The notes: generated from the letters alone by a model not told the origin. 48,702 bases of DNA from JAICMB01 sp035295125 (GCA_035295125.1 DATGJP010000082.1:1-48702), one strand, 5' to 3'. Counted from the first letter of the stretch, positions 23,122 to 31,807 are shown. Made by a program: numbers and translations.

Positions 23122-24339
23122 ATGAAGGCTGTCGTTTATAAAGGCAAGCACAAGGTCGCCGTGGAGGAAGTGCCCGATCCCAAGATCGAAGCACCGAGCG
23201 ACGCAATCATACGCATTACCACTGCCGCCATTTGCGGTAGCGATTTACATATGTACGAAGAGCGCAGTGCCGCGGAGCCGGGCATTGTGTTCGGGCATGA
23301 GAACCAGGGGGTTGTCGAGGAGGTCGGGAAGGGTGTTGTTTCCATCCGGCGCGGAGACCGGGTGGTGCTTCCCTTCAACATCGCGTGCGGTTTTTGTTTC
23401 AACTGTACGCGCGGGTTTACTAATGCGTGTCTCACTTCGAACCCCGAGGCTCCTACGGCCGGTTACGGTTACGCGGGCATGGGTCCTTATCGAGGCGGCC
23501 AGGCGGAGTTTCTGCGGGTTCCCTTTGCGGACTTCAATTGCCTGAAGCTGCCGGGGGCGCCGGGGGATGAATTCGAGGATGATTTCGTTTTGCTGGCGGA
23601 CATTTTTCCGACGGGCTGGCATGCCGCGGAGTTAGCGAACGTGAAGAGCGGCGACTCGGTGGCGGTGTTCGGGGCCGGGCCGGTGGGGCTGCTGTCGGCG
23701 TATAGCGCGTTTATCAAGGGCGCCGCTGAGGTTTACGTGGTCGACCGCGCGCCGGAACGTTTGAAGCGGGCGGAGAGTATCGGGGCAGTAGCGATCGACT
23801 TCACGAAGGGCGATCCGGTGGAGCAGATCAAGTCGCACCGCGCGGCCAACAGGACGAGGATGCAGGCGCTGCGTCCGGGCGAGGAGAAGATGGCGGGCGT
23901 GAACTGCGCCATCGACGCGGTGGGGTACCAGGCTGTGAACCAGAACCAGCCCGACAAGGAAGATCCGATGCAGACGATTCGCGCCATCGCGGACCTCATC
24001 AATCCGACGGGGTCGGTGGGGCTGATCGGGGTCTATTTCGACGAGGATCCGGGCGGCGTGGACAAGCATGCCAAGAAAGGCGAGTTCCTGTTTCCTCTGG
24101 GGAAGCTTTGGAACAACGGCGTGACGATCGGGCAGGGGCAGGCTCCGGTGAAGAAGTACAACGTTTACCTTCGCGATCTCATCATTGCGGGGAAGGCGAA
24201 GCCGAGTTTTATCGTGAGCCATCGTTTACCTTTGACCGGGGCGGTGGAGGCGTATGCGCACTTTGACGCGCGCGGAGTCGGCAAGGGCAAGGATTGGACC
24301 AAGGTGCTGCTCAAGCCCGGGCTGAAGGCGGCGGCGTGA
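23122..24339 (+). CDS. Zinc-dependent dehydrogenase, glutathione-independent formaldehyde dehydrogenase type
   Basis: This encodes 405 residues from ATG 23122. The longer frame upstream runs through a repeat and is not coding. The catalytic zinc ligands are visible as CGSDLH and GHENQG, and the structural zinc set as CGFCFNCTRGFTNAC. The Rossmann loop GAGPVGLLS and the following acidic residue (VVDR) suggest NAD binding. The length and the insertion NCAIDAVGYQAVNQNQ match the FdhA-like group, which oxidises formaldehyde to formate without added glutathione by dismutation or with bound NAD. Its closest relatives also act on other short aldehydes. The DUF1440 gene starts 9 bases after the stop, so the two form an operon. 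Confidence 0.88.
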   Translation: MKAVVYKGKHKVAVEEVPDPKIEAPSDAIIRITTAAICGSDLHMYEERSAAEPGIVFGHENQGVVEEVGKGVVSIRRGDRVVLPFNIACGFCFNCTRGFTNACLTSNPEAPTAGYGYAGMGPYRGGQAEFLRVPFADFNCLKLPGAPGDEFEDDFVLLADIFPTGWHAAELANVKSGDSVAVFGAGPVGLLSAYSAFIKGAAEVYVVDRAPERLKRAESIGAVAIDFTKGDPVEQIKSHRAANRTRMQALRPGEEKMAGVNCAIDAVGYQAVNQNQPDKEDPMQTIRAIADLINPTGSVGLIGVYFDEDPGGVDKHAKKGEFLFPLGKLWNNGVTIGQGQAPVKKYNVYLRDLIIAGKAKPSFIVSHRLPLTGAVEAYAHFDARGVGKGKDWTKVLLKPGLKAAA

Positions 24340-24347
24340 GGTTCGCG

Positions 24348-24833
24348 ATGAATTCGAAGAGTGAACGAGTGTTGAAGGGCGCCCTTGCGGGGGCGCTCGG
24401 GGGGCTGGCGGCGTCGTTTGCGATGAACCAGTTTCAGGGCCTTTGGACGAAGCTTGCCGGGAAGACTTCGAACGGAAGCGATGCCACGGTCAAGACGGCG
24501 CAGGCCATCAGCCCCACGGTTTTCCAGCGGGAATTAAGCGAAGATCAGAAGAAGTGGGCTGGTCCGGCTGTGCATTACGGCTTCGGGACGCTGGTCGGGG
24601 CGGCTTATGGCGCGCTGGCGGAGGCTGTGCCGAAGGCGGGGGTTGGACGCGGCACGGGTTATGGCAGCGCGGTGTGGCTCGCAGCGGATGAGCTGGTGCT
24701 TCCGCGGCTGGGTTTGACAGGTCCGGCGCGGGAGCAGCCTGTGAGTACGCACGTGCAGGCCTGGCTGGCACATGTCGTGTATGGGGTTACGACGGACATG
24801 GCGCGGCGGGTTATGCTTGGGATGCCGGGGTAA
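24348..24833 (+). CDS. DUF1440 inner-membrane protein (YagU-like)
   Basis: This encodes 161 residues. ATG 24348 has GAGG six bases upstream; a GTG start overlapping the previous stop is also possible. The N-terminus (LKGALAGALGGLAASFAMNQF) is glycine-zipper-like and hydrophobic. Further hydrophobic segments are WAGPAVHYGFGTLVGAAYGALA and TGYGSAVWLAADELVLPRLGLTG, and the C-terminal HVVYGVTTDMARR is typical of the family. The family is annotated as inner-membrane proteins with a link to acid response in enterobacteria, but its biochemical role is unclear. Pairing with an aldehyde dehydrogenase is reported here only as context. Confidence 0.8.
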   Translation: MNSKSERVLKGALAGALGGLAASFAMNQFQGLWTKLAGKTSNGSDATVKTAQAISPTVFQRELSEDQKKWAGPAVHYGFGTLVGAAYGALAEAVPKAGVGRGTGYGSAVWLAADELVLPRLGLTGPAREQPVSTHVQAWLAHVVYGVTTDMARRVMLGMPG

Positions 24834-24847
24834 CCCTCGGGGAGACC

Positions 24848-24883
24848 GCCGCCTTAGGCGGCATCGGGACCGGCTAAAGCCGG
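24848..24883. repeat. Two palindromes between convergent genes
   Basis: GCCGCC-TTA-GGCGGC (24848-24862) and CCGGC-TAAA-GCCGG (24870-24883) lie between the DUF1440 gene and the LolA-like gene, both of which read towards them. A TTTT run follows at about 24894 on the plus strand. They could end transcription in either direction, but the T-run is far from the stem. Confidence 0.65.
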
Positions 24884-24885
24884 CG

Positions 24886-25674
24886 TTACTCGGGTTTTAG
24901 TTTCTTGATGCCAGTGGGGAGGTTGAAGGTTGTGTCGGGGAGGCTCTTGTTGATCTCGACGGAGTCGCTGAACATCTGGTAGATCTTTTCGCCGTTGCGC
25001 TCGCGTTCGACCGAGTAGGGCCACTGGACTCCATTCACGTCGCGGAACTTGTCGTAGATCGTGATTTCTTCGTTGCGTTCGCGGGTTTTGGGATCCAGGC
25101 GAACAACAATCTCGCGGACGGGAAGCTTGGTGGATTGATGGAAATAGATGGTGACGACCTGATCGTTTGCATCCGTGATGTCGACGATTTCAACAGGCTT
25201 GTTATTCCACACATCGGCGGCGCGCGATTCCATGATGAGGCCTGGTTCTTTTAAGCGCTCGCGCAGGATGTAGAAGACATCGGTAATGGTGGTGTCCTTG
25301 TAGCGCTGAAAGCGGTCGTCGGCCAGGGGGCGCGCCCCGCGGAAGGTGACGTCGTAGGCATCGTCCTGCTGGAAGAGGAGGCCATAGTCGAACTTCTTGC
25401 CGAAGTCCTGGCGGACCAGAACGGCGAGGGTTTTTCCGGGGTTCTCGACTCTATTCAGGTAGCGGGTGGAGAAGCGCGCGATGCTCAAGCCGCTTAACTT
25501 CTCGCGATAGAACGAGTAGGCGCGGCCGGTTTCGACGCGGTCGTTCATGGTGAGGAAATTCTGGCCGCCGAGGGCCTCGACCGCCTCATTGACGATGCGC
25601 TTTCCTTTCTCCTGAATGGTTTCGGCCTGCGCGCACAAGGCTACGGCGCAGGCGATCGCTATCGCTGTTCGCAT
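24886..25674 (-). CDS. LolA/LppX-like periplasmic protein
   Basis: This encodes 262 residues with a signal peptide (AIAIACAVALCAQA). The chain is built from antiparallel strands with alternating polar and hydrophobic residues: YSFYREKLSGLSIARF, LAVLVRQDFGKKFDYGLLF, PVEIVDITDANDQVVTIYFH, LPVREIVVRLDPKTRE and YDKFRDVNGVQWPY. This is the half-barrel pattern of LolA-like lipoprotein chaperones and of outer-membrane lipoprotein-sorting domains. The end of the second M16 gene carries a similar module with the equivalent VEETYSDWRDVNGIKVPYG. It is the last gene of the M16 operon, 13 bases after it, and would act in the periplasm. The binding partner is not known. Confidence 0.65.
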   Translation of the reverse strand: MRTAIAIACAVALCAQAETIQEKGKRIVNEAVEALGGQNFLTMNDRVETGRAYSFYREKLSGLSIARFSTRYLNRVENPGKTLAVLVRQDFGKKFDYGLLFQQDDAYDVTFRGARPLADDRFQRYKDTTITDVFYILRERLKEPGLIMESRAADVWNNKPVEIVDITDANDQVVTIYFHQSTKLPVREIVVRLDPKTRERNEEITIYDKFRDVNGVQWPYSVERERNGEKIYQMFSDSVEINKSLPDTTFNLPTGIKKLKPE

Positions 25675-25687
25675 TTCCTGACAACCC

Positions 25688-27784
25688 TCACGGTTTTTTG
25701 CTGAGATCTTCCGCCTTCACGCCGGTGTTGAATTTGAAATCTTTAACGTGGACGTCGGCGAACTTCTGGCCACCCTGCGTTACGGAACGCCCGTATGGAA
25801 CCTTAATACCGTTGACGTCGCGCCAGTCGGAGTAGGTTTCCTCGACCTCGACGGGGCCGGACATCCCGACGCTCTGGTAGCTCATTTTGGCGGGGAGGCC
25901 GGTCTGCGGGTCGAGGGTCAGTTTTGCGGCGTCGCCCTTGTCGTCGGAGATCTCGACGGTGTTGGGATCCACCGCGACGGCGTTGTCGAGCATCACGAGG
26001 TGGTACAGCAGGCGGAACGTTTCGCCTTGCACCTGTTTCAGGACGGGGGCCGGGGCGGGTTGGACGCCATTCGGCAGCGCGATCCAGCCCGTGGTTCCGT
26101 CGGCGTAAACGGTTTGCCGGGCGACGGGGAGGTCGATCTGCTGACGCATGGTGGAAGGCAGCAGGTAGATGTTGTGCTGCGTGCCCTTGAGGGACGCGCC
26201 GGGGGTGTGCAGTTCAACGTCGGCACTGTATTCGACGTCTTTGACGGCCGACAGCTTAGCGGCTCCTCCCATGGCGGTGCGCATGCGGTTCAGCATTTCG
26301 GTTCCTCGGGAGGCGCTGGCGGCATCGGTTTTGACGGCTTCCTTCGTCGGCTCCGGAATCGTCAGATCGATCGGCTGCACCTTAAAACCGAGGTCTGTGA
26401 GCGGGGTGTTGAATTCTTTGGGATTGCCTACGGCGACGATGGTGACGTCCTGAGGGCGGAGGTACTTCTGCGAAACGCGCAGAACATCAGCCTTGGTGAC
26501 ACCGGCGACGGCTTTCTGGTATTGGAAGATGAAGTCCTTGGGGTAGCCGTAGTATTCATAGATCAGCATGCGGTTGAGGGTTTTGCTGGGGCGGTCGAAG
26601 TTGAAGACGAAGCCGTTGAGGACGGTGTCGCGGGCACGCTTCAACTCTTCGTCGGTCACTTCGGTGGTCCGCATGCGATTGAGTTCTTCCATGGCGGCTT
26701 TGATGGTGGGGACGGTGTAGCGCGACTGAGTGCTGCCGTTGATCTGGAATAAACCGGGGTGGTCGTAGTTGGCGCCCCATCCCGCGCCGATGTTGTAGGC
26801 GTAGCCGAGCTTGGTTCGAACGCGCTGGAACAGGCGGCTGGAGAAGCCGCCGCCGAGGATGTCGGCGGCCACTTCAAGGGCGGGGTAGTCTTTGTCGTTC
26901 AGCACGCCGCCCATGTGACCGATGGAGAAGAATGTTTGGGTGACGTCGTCCTTGGTGGCGAGATAGACACCTGGGGAGGCGGATGCGGAAACGGCGGGGA
27001 ACTTCGGGACGGGCGGCTGTTTATAGGTCCAGTCGGCGAACATCTTTTCCAGCCGCGCCTTCATTTCGTCGACGGCAAAATCGCCGTAGATGCCAAGCAT
27101 GGTATTGGCCGGGAAGTAGTAGCGATGGTAGAACTCGACGAGGTCCTGACGCTGGATGTGATCGATGTGCTCGTATTGCATTTCCCAGCCGTAGGGCGTG
27201 TCGCGGCCGTAGAGAATGTTGCTGAATTCGCGCGAGAGAATGCCGTTGGGATCGTCGTTGCGGCGCGAGATTCCGCTGCGGACCTGCGTTTTTGCGAGGT
27301 CGACGCGATCCTGGCGGAATTCGGCCGCGGTCATGAAGTCGTGGAAGAGCTGCATGACTTCGTCGGTATTCTCGCGGAGGCAGGAAAAGGACAGCGTGCC
27401 GCTGCTTTCGCCGACGTTGCTTTCGACCGACGCCGCGATGTTCTCGAGCTCGACATCGATGTCGTCTCCGCTTTTCGCTTTCGTGCCGCCGGAACGCAGA
27501 ACGGTGCCGGTGAGCTCGGCGAGCCCGAGTTTGTCTTTCGGGTCGAAGAGGTTGCCGGTACGGATGATGGCGACGCCGCTGACGATGGGGAGCTCGTGAT
27601 TTTCAAGCAGGTAGATCTTCATGCCATCGGGGAGCGTGAAGGTCACCGGTTCGGGGATTTTGAGCGGCGGGAGCGGGGCGAATTTCAGGTCTTTGTAGGA
27701 GGGCAGGGAAGAGGTGTCGCGGACCTGAGTCTGCGCGCCGAGGATGCCTAGGGAAAGAGCGGCCAGGATGGTGAGGCGGTTCAT
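25688..27784 (-). CDS. M16 peptidase-like subunit without the HxxEH site, fused to a LolA-like domain
   Basis: This encodes 698 residues with a signal peptide (LTILAALSLGILGAQ). Residues about 45-470 form two M16 halves: a domain beginning PVTFTLPDGMKIYLLENHELP, GNLFDPKDKLGLAELTGTVLRSGG (where catalytic members have HxxEH, here LAELT) and FSIGHMGGVLNDKDYPALEVA. With no metal site it should act as the partner subunit, like the beta or core chains of heteromeric M16 enzymes. Residues about 490-698 add a half-barrel of LolA type (TMRQQIDLPVARQTVYAD, KLTLDPQTGLPAKMSYQ). The start ATG overlaps the stop of the catalytic gene as TAATG, so translation is probably coupled. Confidence 0.85.
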   Translation of the reverse strand: MNRLTILAALSLGILGAQTQVRDTSSLPSYKDLKFAPLPPLKIPEPVTFTLPDGMKIYLLENHELPIVSGVAIIRTGNLFDPKDKLGLAELTGTVLRSGGTKAKSGDDIDVELENIAASVESNVGESSGTLSFSCLRENTDEVMQLFHDFMTAAEFRQDRVDLAKTQVRSGISRRNDDPNGILSREFSNILYGRDTPYGWEMQYEHIDHIQRQDLVEFYHRYYFPANTMLGIYGDFAVDEMKARLEKMFADWTYKQPPVPKFPAVSASASPGVYLATKDDVTQTFFSIGHMGGVLNDKDYPALEVAADILGGGFSSRLFQRVRTKLGYAYNIGAGWGANYDHPGLFQINGSTQSRYTVPTIKAAMEELNRMRTTEVTDEELKRARDTVLNGFVFNFDRPSKTLNRMLIYEYYGYPKDFIFQYQKAVAGVTKADVLRVSQKYLRPQDVTIVAVGNPKEFNTPLTDLGFKVQPIDLTIPEPTKEAVKTDAASASRGTEMLNRMRTAMGGAAKLSAVKDVEYSADVELHTPGASLKGTQHNIYLLPSTMRQQIDLPVARQTVYADGTTGWIALPNGVQPAPAPVLKQVQGETFRLLYHLVMLDNAVAVDPNTVEISDDKGDAAKLTLDPQTGLPAKMSYQSVGMSGPVEVEETYSDWRDVNGIKVPYGRSVTQGGQKFADVHVKDFKFNTGVKAEDLSKKP

Positions 27785-29301
27785 TACTGGTCACCTCCTT
27801 GTGGGGCCTTCTGGGTAGAGGGCGGAGGCGCTTCGGTGTAGGCCACGGTGCGCGTTTCGGAGATGAGGTACTTGCGCGCGACGCGTTGCACGTCGTCGGC
27901 GGTGACCTTGTCGATATCTTCGATGCTGGTGAAGAGCTTGCGCCAGTCGCCGTAGTCGACGTAGTAGGAGGTGAGCTGTTCGGCCATGCCGGAATTGCTA
28001 TCGAGGCGGCGGATCAGTCCGGCGCGAACCTTCGTTTTCACGCGTTGGAGGGTTTCGGCATCGACCTTCTCCTTTTTCAGGCGCTCGATGATTTCGTAAC
28101 AAGCCTTTTCGTTCTCTTCGAGCGTGTGTCCCATGTTGGGGATGAGGAAAAAGAGGAACAGGCCGGGGTATTTGCCGCCCGGGAAGGTGGATTGGGCGAA
28201 GGCGCCGAGGGCGATCTTTTTGTCGCGAACCAGCTCCTTGTAGAGGATGCCAGTGCGTCCGCCGGCGAGGATGTCACCGAGTACGTCGAGCGCCGGATCG
28301 TCGGCATCGAGCTGATCGGGGCGTTTGTAGGCGATGGCCATGAATGGCTGGGCGGGGGATTCCACCTTGACGCGCTTTTCGCCGGTCTGCTGCGGCTCGA
28401 TGGTTCGGGGACCGGAAGGGGGCGGGCCGGAGGGAAGGATTCCGAAGTATTTCGTGGCCAGGCGGCGGCACTCGGCGGGATCGACGTCGCCGGCGATGCC
28501 GATTGTGATGTTTGAGGGCACGTAGTACTTCTTGTAGAACGCCAGTGCGTCACCGAGGCGCAGGTTGTCGATGTCGCTGGCCCAGCCTCCGGGCATGTTG
28601 TGATAGGGATGCGCTTCGAAGGCTGTGGCGAGCAGCGCTTCGACGAGGCGGCCTTGGGGGCTGGATTCCACGCGCATGCGGCGCTCTTCCTGGACGACGT
28701 CGCGCTCCTTATAGAACTCGCGGAAGACCGGGTCGTAGAAGCGCTGGGATTCGAGCAGGAACCACAGTTCGAGACGGTTCTTCGGGAAGTTGTAGAAGTA
28801 CTCGGTGGAGTCCTCTTGCGTGCCGGCGTTCAGGCCGACGCCGCCGTTTTCTTCGATGATGCTGGGGTAGGCGTTGGGGACGACGTAGGTATTAGCCTTC
28901 TCCATGGCGGCCTTTAGTTCCTGCTGCATGTGGGCGAGTATTTTGGGGTCGGCGTGGGGACCCTTGTTGCGCTCGGCGTCGTACTGGTTGTAGATGTGCT
29001 CCACCTCGTCGAGGGCCTTCTGTTCTTCGGGGTAGTTGGTGGTGCCGATGGTCTGGGTGCCTTTGAAGGCCATGTGCTCGAACATGTGAGCGAGGCCGGT
29101 TTCGCCTCCGGGGTCGTCGACCGACCCGGCGTTGACATAGGAGTGGAAGGAAACCACCGGAGCCTCGTGCCGTTCGAACACGATGAAGTGCATGCCGTTG
29201 GGCAGGGTGAACTCGGTGATGCGTTTTTCGTAGTTTTTGAGGGATTGGGCCGCCGCGATTGAGATGGTCAATACGGCCAGGGCGCAGAGCTTACGTCTCA
29301 T
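27784..29301 (-). CDS. M16 zinc metallopeptidase, catalytic subunit
   Basis: This encodes 505 residues with a signal peptide (LCALAVLTISIAAAQS). The inverted zinc motif HMFEH lies at residues 72-76, and the distal Glu ligand lies within KERDVVQEERR at about 198-208. Further M16B marks are GAGTQEDSTEYF-like sequence near 160, YVPSNITIGIAGDVDP, the C-terminal half's MAIAYKRPDQ and ALDVLGDILAGGRTGILY. M16 enzymes cleave short to medium peptides in a closed chamber made by two such halves. This one should be periplasmic and pair with the next gene's product, translated from an overlapping start. It is the first gene of a three-gene run and starts 83 bases from the divergent YHS gene. Confidence 0.93.
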   Translation of the reverse strand: MRRKLCALAVLTISIAAAQSLKNYEKRITEFTLPNGMHFIVFERHEAPVVSFHSYVNAGSVDDPGGETGLAHMFEHMAFKGTQTIGTTNYPEEQKALDEVEHIYNQYDAERNKGPHADPKILAHMQQELKAAMEKANTYVVPNAYPSIIEENGGVGLNAGTQEDSTEYFYNFPKNRLELWFLLESQRFYDPVFREFYKERDVVQEERRMRVESSPQGRLVEALLATAFEAHPYHNMPGGWASDIDNLRLGDALAFYKKYYVPSNITIGIAGDVDPAECRRLATKYFGILPSGPPPSGPRTIEPQQTGEKRVKVESPAQPFMAIAYKRPDQLDADDPALDVLGDILAGGRTGILYKELVRDKKIALGAFAQSTFPGGKYPGLFLFFLIPNMGHTLEENEKACYEIIERLKKEKVDAETLQRVKTKVRAGLIRRLDSNSGMAEQLTSYYVDYGDWRKLFTSIEDIDKVTADDVQRVARKYLISETRTVAYTEAPPPSTQKAPQGGDQ

Positions 29302-29384
29302 GGGATCTCCTACTATTTTGCTCTATTAGAGACGGGCGACGTTACAGTTTGACAGTTTTGCGGCTTGGCCCGTACGCTAAAGGT

Positions 29385-29648
29385 ATGAAGAGATTCGTGT
29401 TGACGGCTTTTGCGGCGGGAGCAGTTTTGTGCGCTCAGCCGGCCCAGAAGTCCGATAACAAAGCTACCCAGAAGCAGACGCAGGTGAAGGAGGAGACCAC
29501 TCCTCAGAAGGACCCGGTCTGCGGGATGACGATCGAGCCCAAGACCGCGGATGGGAAATACGCGTATAACGGGAAGATGTATTATTTCTGCAGCCGGGAT
29601 GATATGGAGACGTTTAAGAAAGACCCGGCGAAGTACGCGAAGAAATAG
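29385..29648 (+). CDS. Exported YHS-domain protein
   Basis: This encodes 87 residues from ATG 29385. The signal peptide (LTAFAAGAVLCAQ) is followed by a Lys/Thr/Gln-rich linker and a YHS domain with the DPVCGMTIEP start, the central Tyr-Phe-Cys (YYFCSRDDMETFKKDPAKY) and a lysine end. YHS domains bind heavy metals, copper in particular, through the two cysteines. The protein is small enough to be a periplasmic metal chaperone or sensor. It diverges from the M16 operon, with about 80 bases between them. A metal link with those zinc peptidases is possible, but nothing in the sequence proves it. Confidence 0.85.
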   Translation: MKRFVLTAFAAGAVLCAQPAQKSDNKATQKQTQVKEETTPQKDPVCGMTIEPKTADGKYAYNGKMYYFCSRDDMETFKKDPAKYAKK

Positions 29649-29683
29649 AATCCAGGCATAACTGCGTTGAACCCCGATGTCCT

Positions 29684-29947
29684 ATGCAGGTAACTCTCGA
29701 CATTCCTGACGAGTTTTCCGCGCTGCTCGCAACTTCCAGCGCGGACCTTTCACGGGTTGCTCTGGAGGCGATCGCTCTTGAAGCTTACCGCGAACGCAAG
29801 CTGACGACGGCCCAACTGCGGCGCCTGTTAGGCTTCGACTCAAGGTATGAGCTTGATGGATTTCTGAAGCGTCATGAAGTGTGGCTGGACTATAGTTGGC
29901 AAGACCTTGAAGAAGATCAGGAGACTCACCGGCGGCTTGGTGTGTGA
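29684..29947 (+). CDS. UPF0175-family antitoxin
   Basis: This encodes 87 residues. The N-terminal MQVTLDIPDEFSALL strand, LSRVALEAIALEAYRERKL and the following helix-turn-helix TTAQLRRLLGFDSRYELDGFLKRHEV are typical of UPF0175 proteins, which act as antitoxins to PIN-domain partners. It would bind DNA through the helix-turn-helix and its toxin through the C-terminus. It lies 3 bases before the DUF3368 gene, forming a toxin-antitoxin operon. The gene is short, with a weak ribosome site, and lies between a YHS gene and a convergent queE, so its presence there may reflect acquisition by transfer. Confidence 0.88.
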   Translation: MQVTLDIPDEFSALLATSSADLSRVALEAIALEAYRERKLTTAQLRRLLGFDSRYELDGFLKRHEVWLDYSWQDLEEDQETHRRLGV

Positions 29948-29950
29948 GTC

Positions 29951-30445
29951 ATGCCGCGGATTGTCATTTGTGACAGTTCTCCGTTGCGTTACCTAGTCCT
30001 GATCGGGGAGGCGGATCTTTTGGCCCGCCTCTACGCGCAGGTCGTCATTCCCGAAGCGGTCGCTGAGGAACTCAATCAGTCTTCGACGCCGGAAGTGGTG
30101 CGCGAGTGGATGGCCGATCGGCCCGATTGGATTCAAGTGATGCCGAGTACCGGTGGGCCCGCAGTGGTGAGGAGCGACCTGGACCTCGGAGAACACGAAG
30201 CAATTCTCCTGGCGCTAAGGCTGAAAGCAGATCTCGTGATCATGGATGACCGCGAAGGCGTCACAGAGGCCCGCCGCTTGGGATTGGCGGTCACTGGCAC
30301 GCTAGGAGTTCTCAAACGCGGTGCCGAGCTAGGGCTTATTAAACTACCTCCCGTGATAACACGCCTTCGGCAGACGAATTTCCGTGTAGATCCGGCTCTG
30401 CTGGATCGGTTACTCACCGAGGACGCACAGAAGCTCGGGAATTGA
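29951..30445 (+). CDS. DUF3368 PIN-domain toxin
   Basis: This encodes 164 residues. The PIN acidic residues can be read from CDSSPLRYLVLIG near the start (Asp 8), PEAVAEEL (Glu), DLDLGEHEAILLALRL (Glu), VIMDDREG (Asp pair) and the GLAVTGTLGVL strand, in the order expected for a magnesium-dependent RNase of the PIN/DUF3368 group. It would cut RNA when freed from its UPF0175 partner. The pairing with an upstream antitoxin at a gap of three bases is the normal order. No inactivating change is seen in the catalytic residues. Confidence 0.9.
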   Translation: MPRIVICDSSPLRYLVLIGEADLLARLYAQVVIPEAVAEELNQSSTPEVVREWMADRPDWIQVMPSTGGPAVVRSDLDLGEHEAILLALRLKADLVIMDDREGVTEARRLGLAVTGTLGVLKRGAELGLIKLPPVITRLRQTNFRVDPALLDRLLTEDAQKLGN

Positions 30446-30456
30446 AGGGCTTCGGA

Positions 30457-31143
30457 TCACTTGCCGCGCTGGTTGCCCCAGAGATCGATATGCAGGCGGG
30501 GAGTGAAGCGGTAGCCTTGTTGCTTGCACATTTCTACCAGCCATTGGGATCGCTCGTAGAGTGCTCTCTGGTCCGTGCCTTCGGGCATCAGGACCACTCG
30601 ATCGTTTGATGCTCCGATTTCCTGCACGATTTGCTTTACTTCCGCCAGATCTTCCTTGTATGACATCACGAATTTCAGTTGATAGGGGTAATTCGCTACG
30701 AGTTGTTTGAGAACCTCGGGTTGATAGCGGAGGCGGTCGTGTTGCGCGGCCCAGCGTCCGCCTTCGCGGCGGTTGGGGGTCGAGTTTGCGAGTTTGGGGC
30801 TGATGCTCATCAGGTCGCAGGTCACGGGTTTGAAGACGGTACCGGCGGTCTCGATGGTGATGTGCTGATCGATTTCCTTGAGGCGCTGCGTAAACAGCAC
30901 GATGTCGTCCTGGATCATGGGCTCGCCGCCGGTCACGACGACGTAGCTGCGCCAGTGGCGGCGGACGTCGGCCAGGATGGGGCCGAGATGCCGCTCGTCG
31001 CCTTCGGGCGACCAGGACGTATAGGGCGTGTCGCACCATTCGCAGCGCAGATTACAACCGCTCAGGCGGACGAAGACAGAGGGCGTTCCGACGAGCATGC
31101 CCTCACCTTGAATCGAGTAGAAGATTTCGGAGACGTTAAGCAT
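30457..31143 (-). CDS. queE: 7-carboxy-7-deazaguanine synthase
   Basis: This encodes 228 residues. QueE is a radical SAM enzyme that turns 6-carboxytetrahydropterin into 7-carboxy-7-deazaguanine on the way to queuosine in tRNA. The [4Fe-4S] motif CNLRCEWC at about residues 30-37, in the frame YSIQGEGMLVGTPSVFVRLSGC, is the CxxxCxxC form. VVTGGEPMIQ and ETAGT are further SAM-binding marks. The start overlaps the end of queC by eight bases, so the two are cotranscribed. No queD or queF is in the window. Confidence 0.94.
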   Translation of the reverse strand: MLNVSEIFYSIQGEGMLVGTPSVFVRLSGCNLRCEWCDTPYTSWSPEGDERHLGPILADVRRHWRSYVVVTGGEPMIQDDIVLFTQRLKEIDQHITIETAGTVFKPVTCDLMSISPKLANSTPNRREGGRWAAQHDRLRYQPEVLKQLVANYPYQLKFVMSYKEDLAEVKQIVQEIGASNDRVVLMPEGTDQRALYERSQWLVEMCKQQGYRFTPRLHIDLWGNQRGK

Positions 31144-31807
31144 ATTCCAGCGGATCCTTTAAGCCCGCGTCGGCAAAGCCTTTCAACCGCAGCCGGCAGG
31201 AGTCGCAGCGGCCGCACGGGCGACCCGCGGAGTCGGGATCGTAGCAACTGTGCGTCAGCCGCAGGTCGACGTCCAAGTCACGGGCCAATTCTATGATTTC
31301 ACGTTTTGTGAGGCGGATGAGCGGGGTGTGGATGCGGATATTGGTGCGACCTTCGACGCCTGCTTTGGTGGCGAGATTGGCCATGCGCTCGAAGGCTTCG
31401 ATGAATTCGGGGCGGCAGTCGGGATAGCCGGAGTAGTCGATGGCATTCACGCCGATGAAGATGTCGGACGCGGACAGGACCTCGGCCCAGGCGAGGGCGA
31501 AGGAGAGGAACACCGTGTTGCGAGCGGGGACGTAGGTGATGGGAATGCCTTCGGTGGTGGTGTCCTTGGGCACTTCGAGGTCGGCTGTGAGGGCGGAGCC
31601 TCCGAAGGCACGCAGATCGATGCGGAGAGTGCGGTGCTGGGCGGCGCCTAACGCGTCGGCTACGCGGCGAGCGGCTTCGAGCTCGATGCGGTGGCGTTGA
31701 CCGTAATCGAAGGAGAGCGCATAGCTGGCGAAACCTTCGCGGCGGGCGTAGGCGAGGGTGGTGGCGGAGTCGAGACCTCCGCTCAGGAGGCAGATGGCGG
31801 GTTTCAT
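31136..31807 (-). CDS. queC: 7-cyano-7-deazaguanine synthase
   Basis: This encodes 223 residues. QueC converts 7-carboxy-7-deazaguanine to preQ0 with ATP and ammonia, the step after QueE. The pyrophosphate loop SGGLDSATT lies at residues 9-17. YVPARNTVFLSFALAWAE is typical, and the C-terminus binds zinc with CYDPDSAGRPCGRCDSCRL. The length is normal. It is the first gene of the queC-queE pair. The region upstream contains a palindromic repeat rather than any riboswitch I can recognise. Confidence 0.96.
   Translation of the reverse strand: MKPAICLLSGGLDSATTLAYARREGFASYALSFDYGQRHRIELEAARRVADALGAAQHRTLRIDLRAFGGSALTADLEVPKDTTTEGIPITYVPARNTVFLSFALAWAEVLSASDIFIGVNAIDYSGYPDCRPEFIEAFERMANLATKAGVEGRTNIRIHTPLIRLTKREIIELARDLDVDLRLTHSCYDPDSAGRPCGRCDSCRLRLKGFADAGLKDPLEYA

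Noticed and set aside
25748..27751. Two 330-codon plus-strand frames
   Set aside because: They are antisense to the M16-LolA gene. Glycine/valine-rich shadow proteins with no motif.
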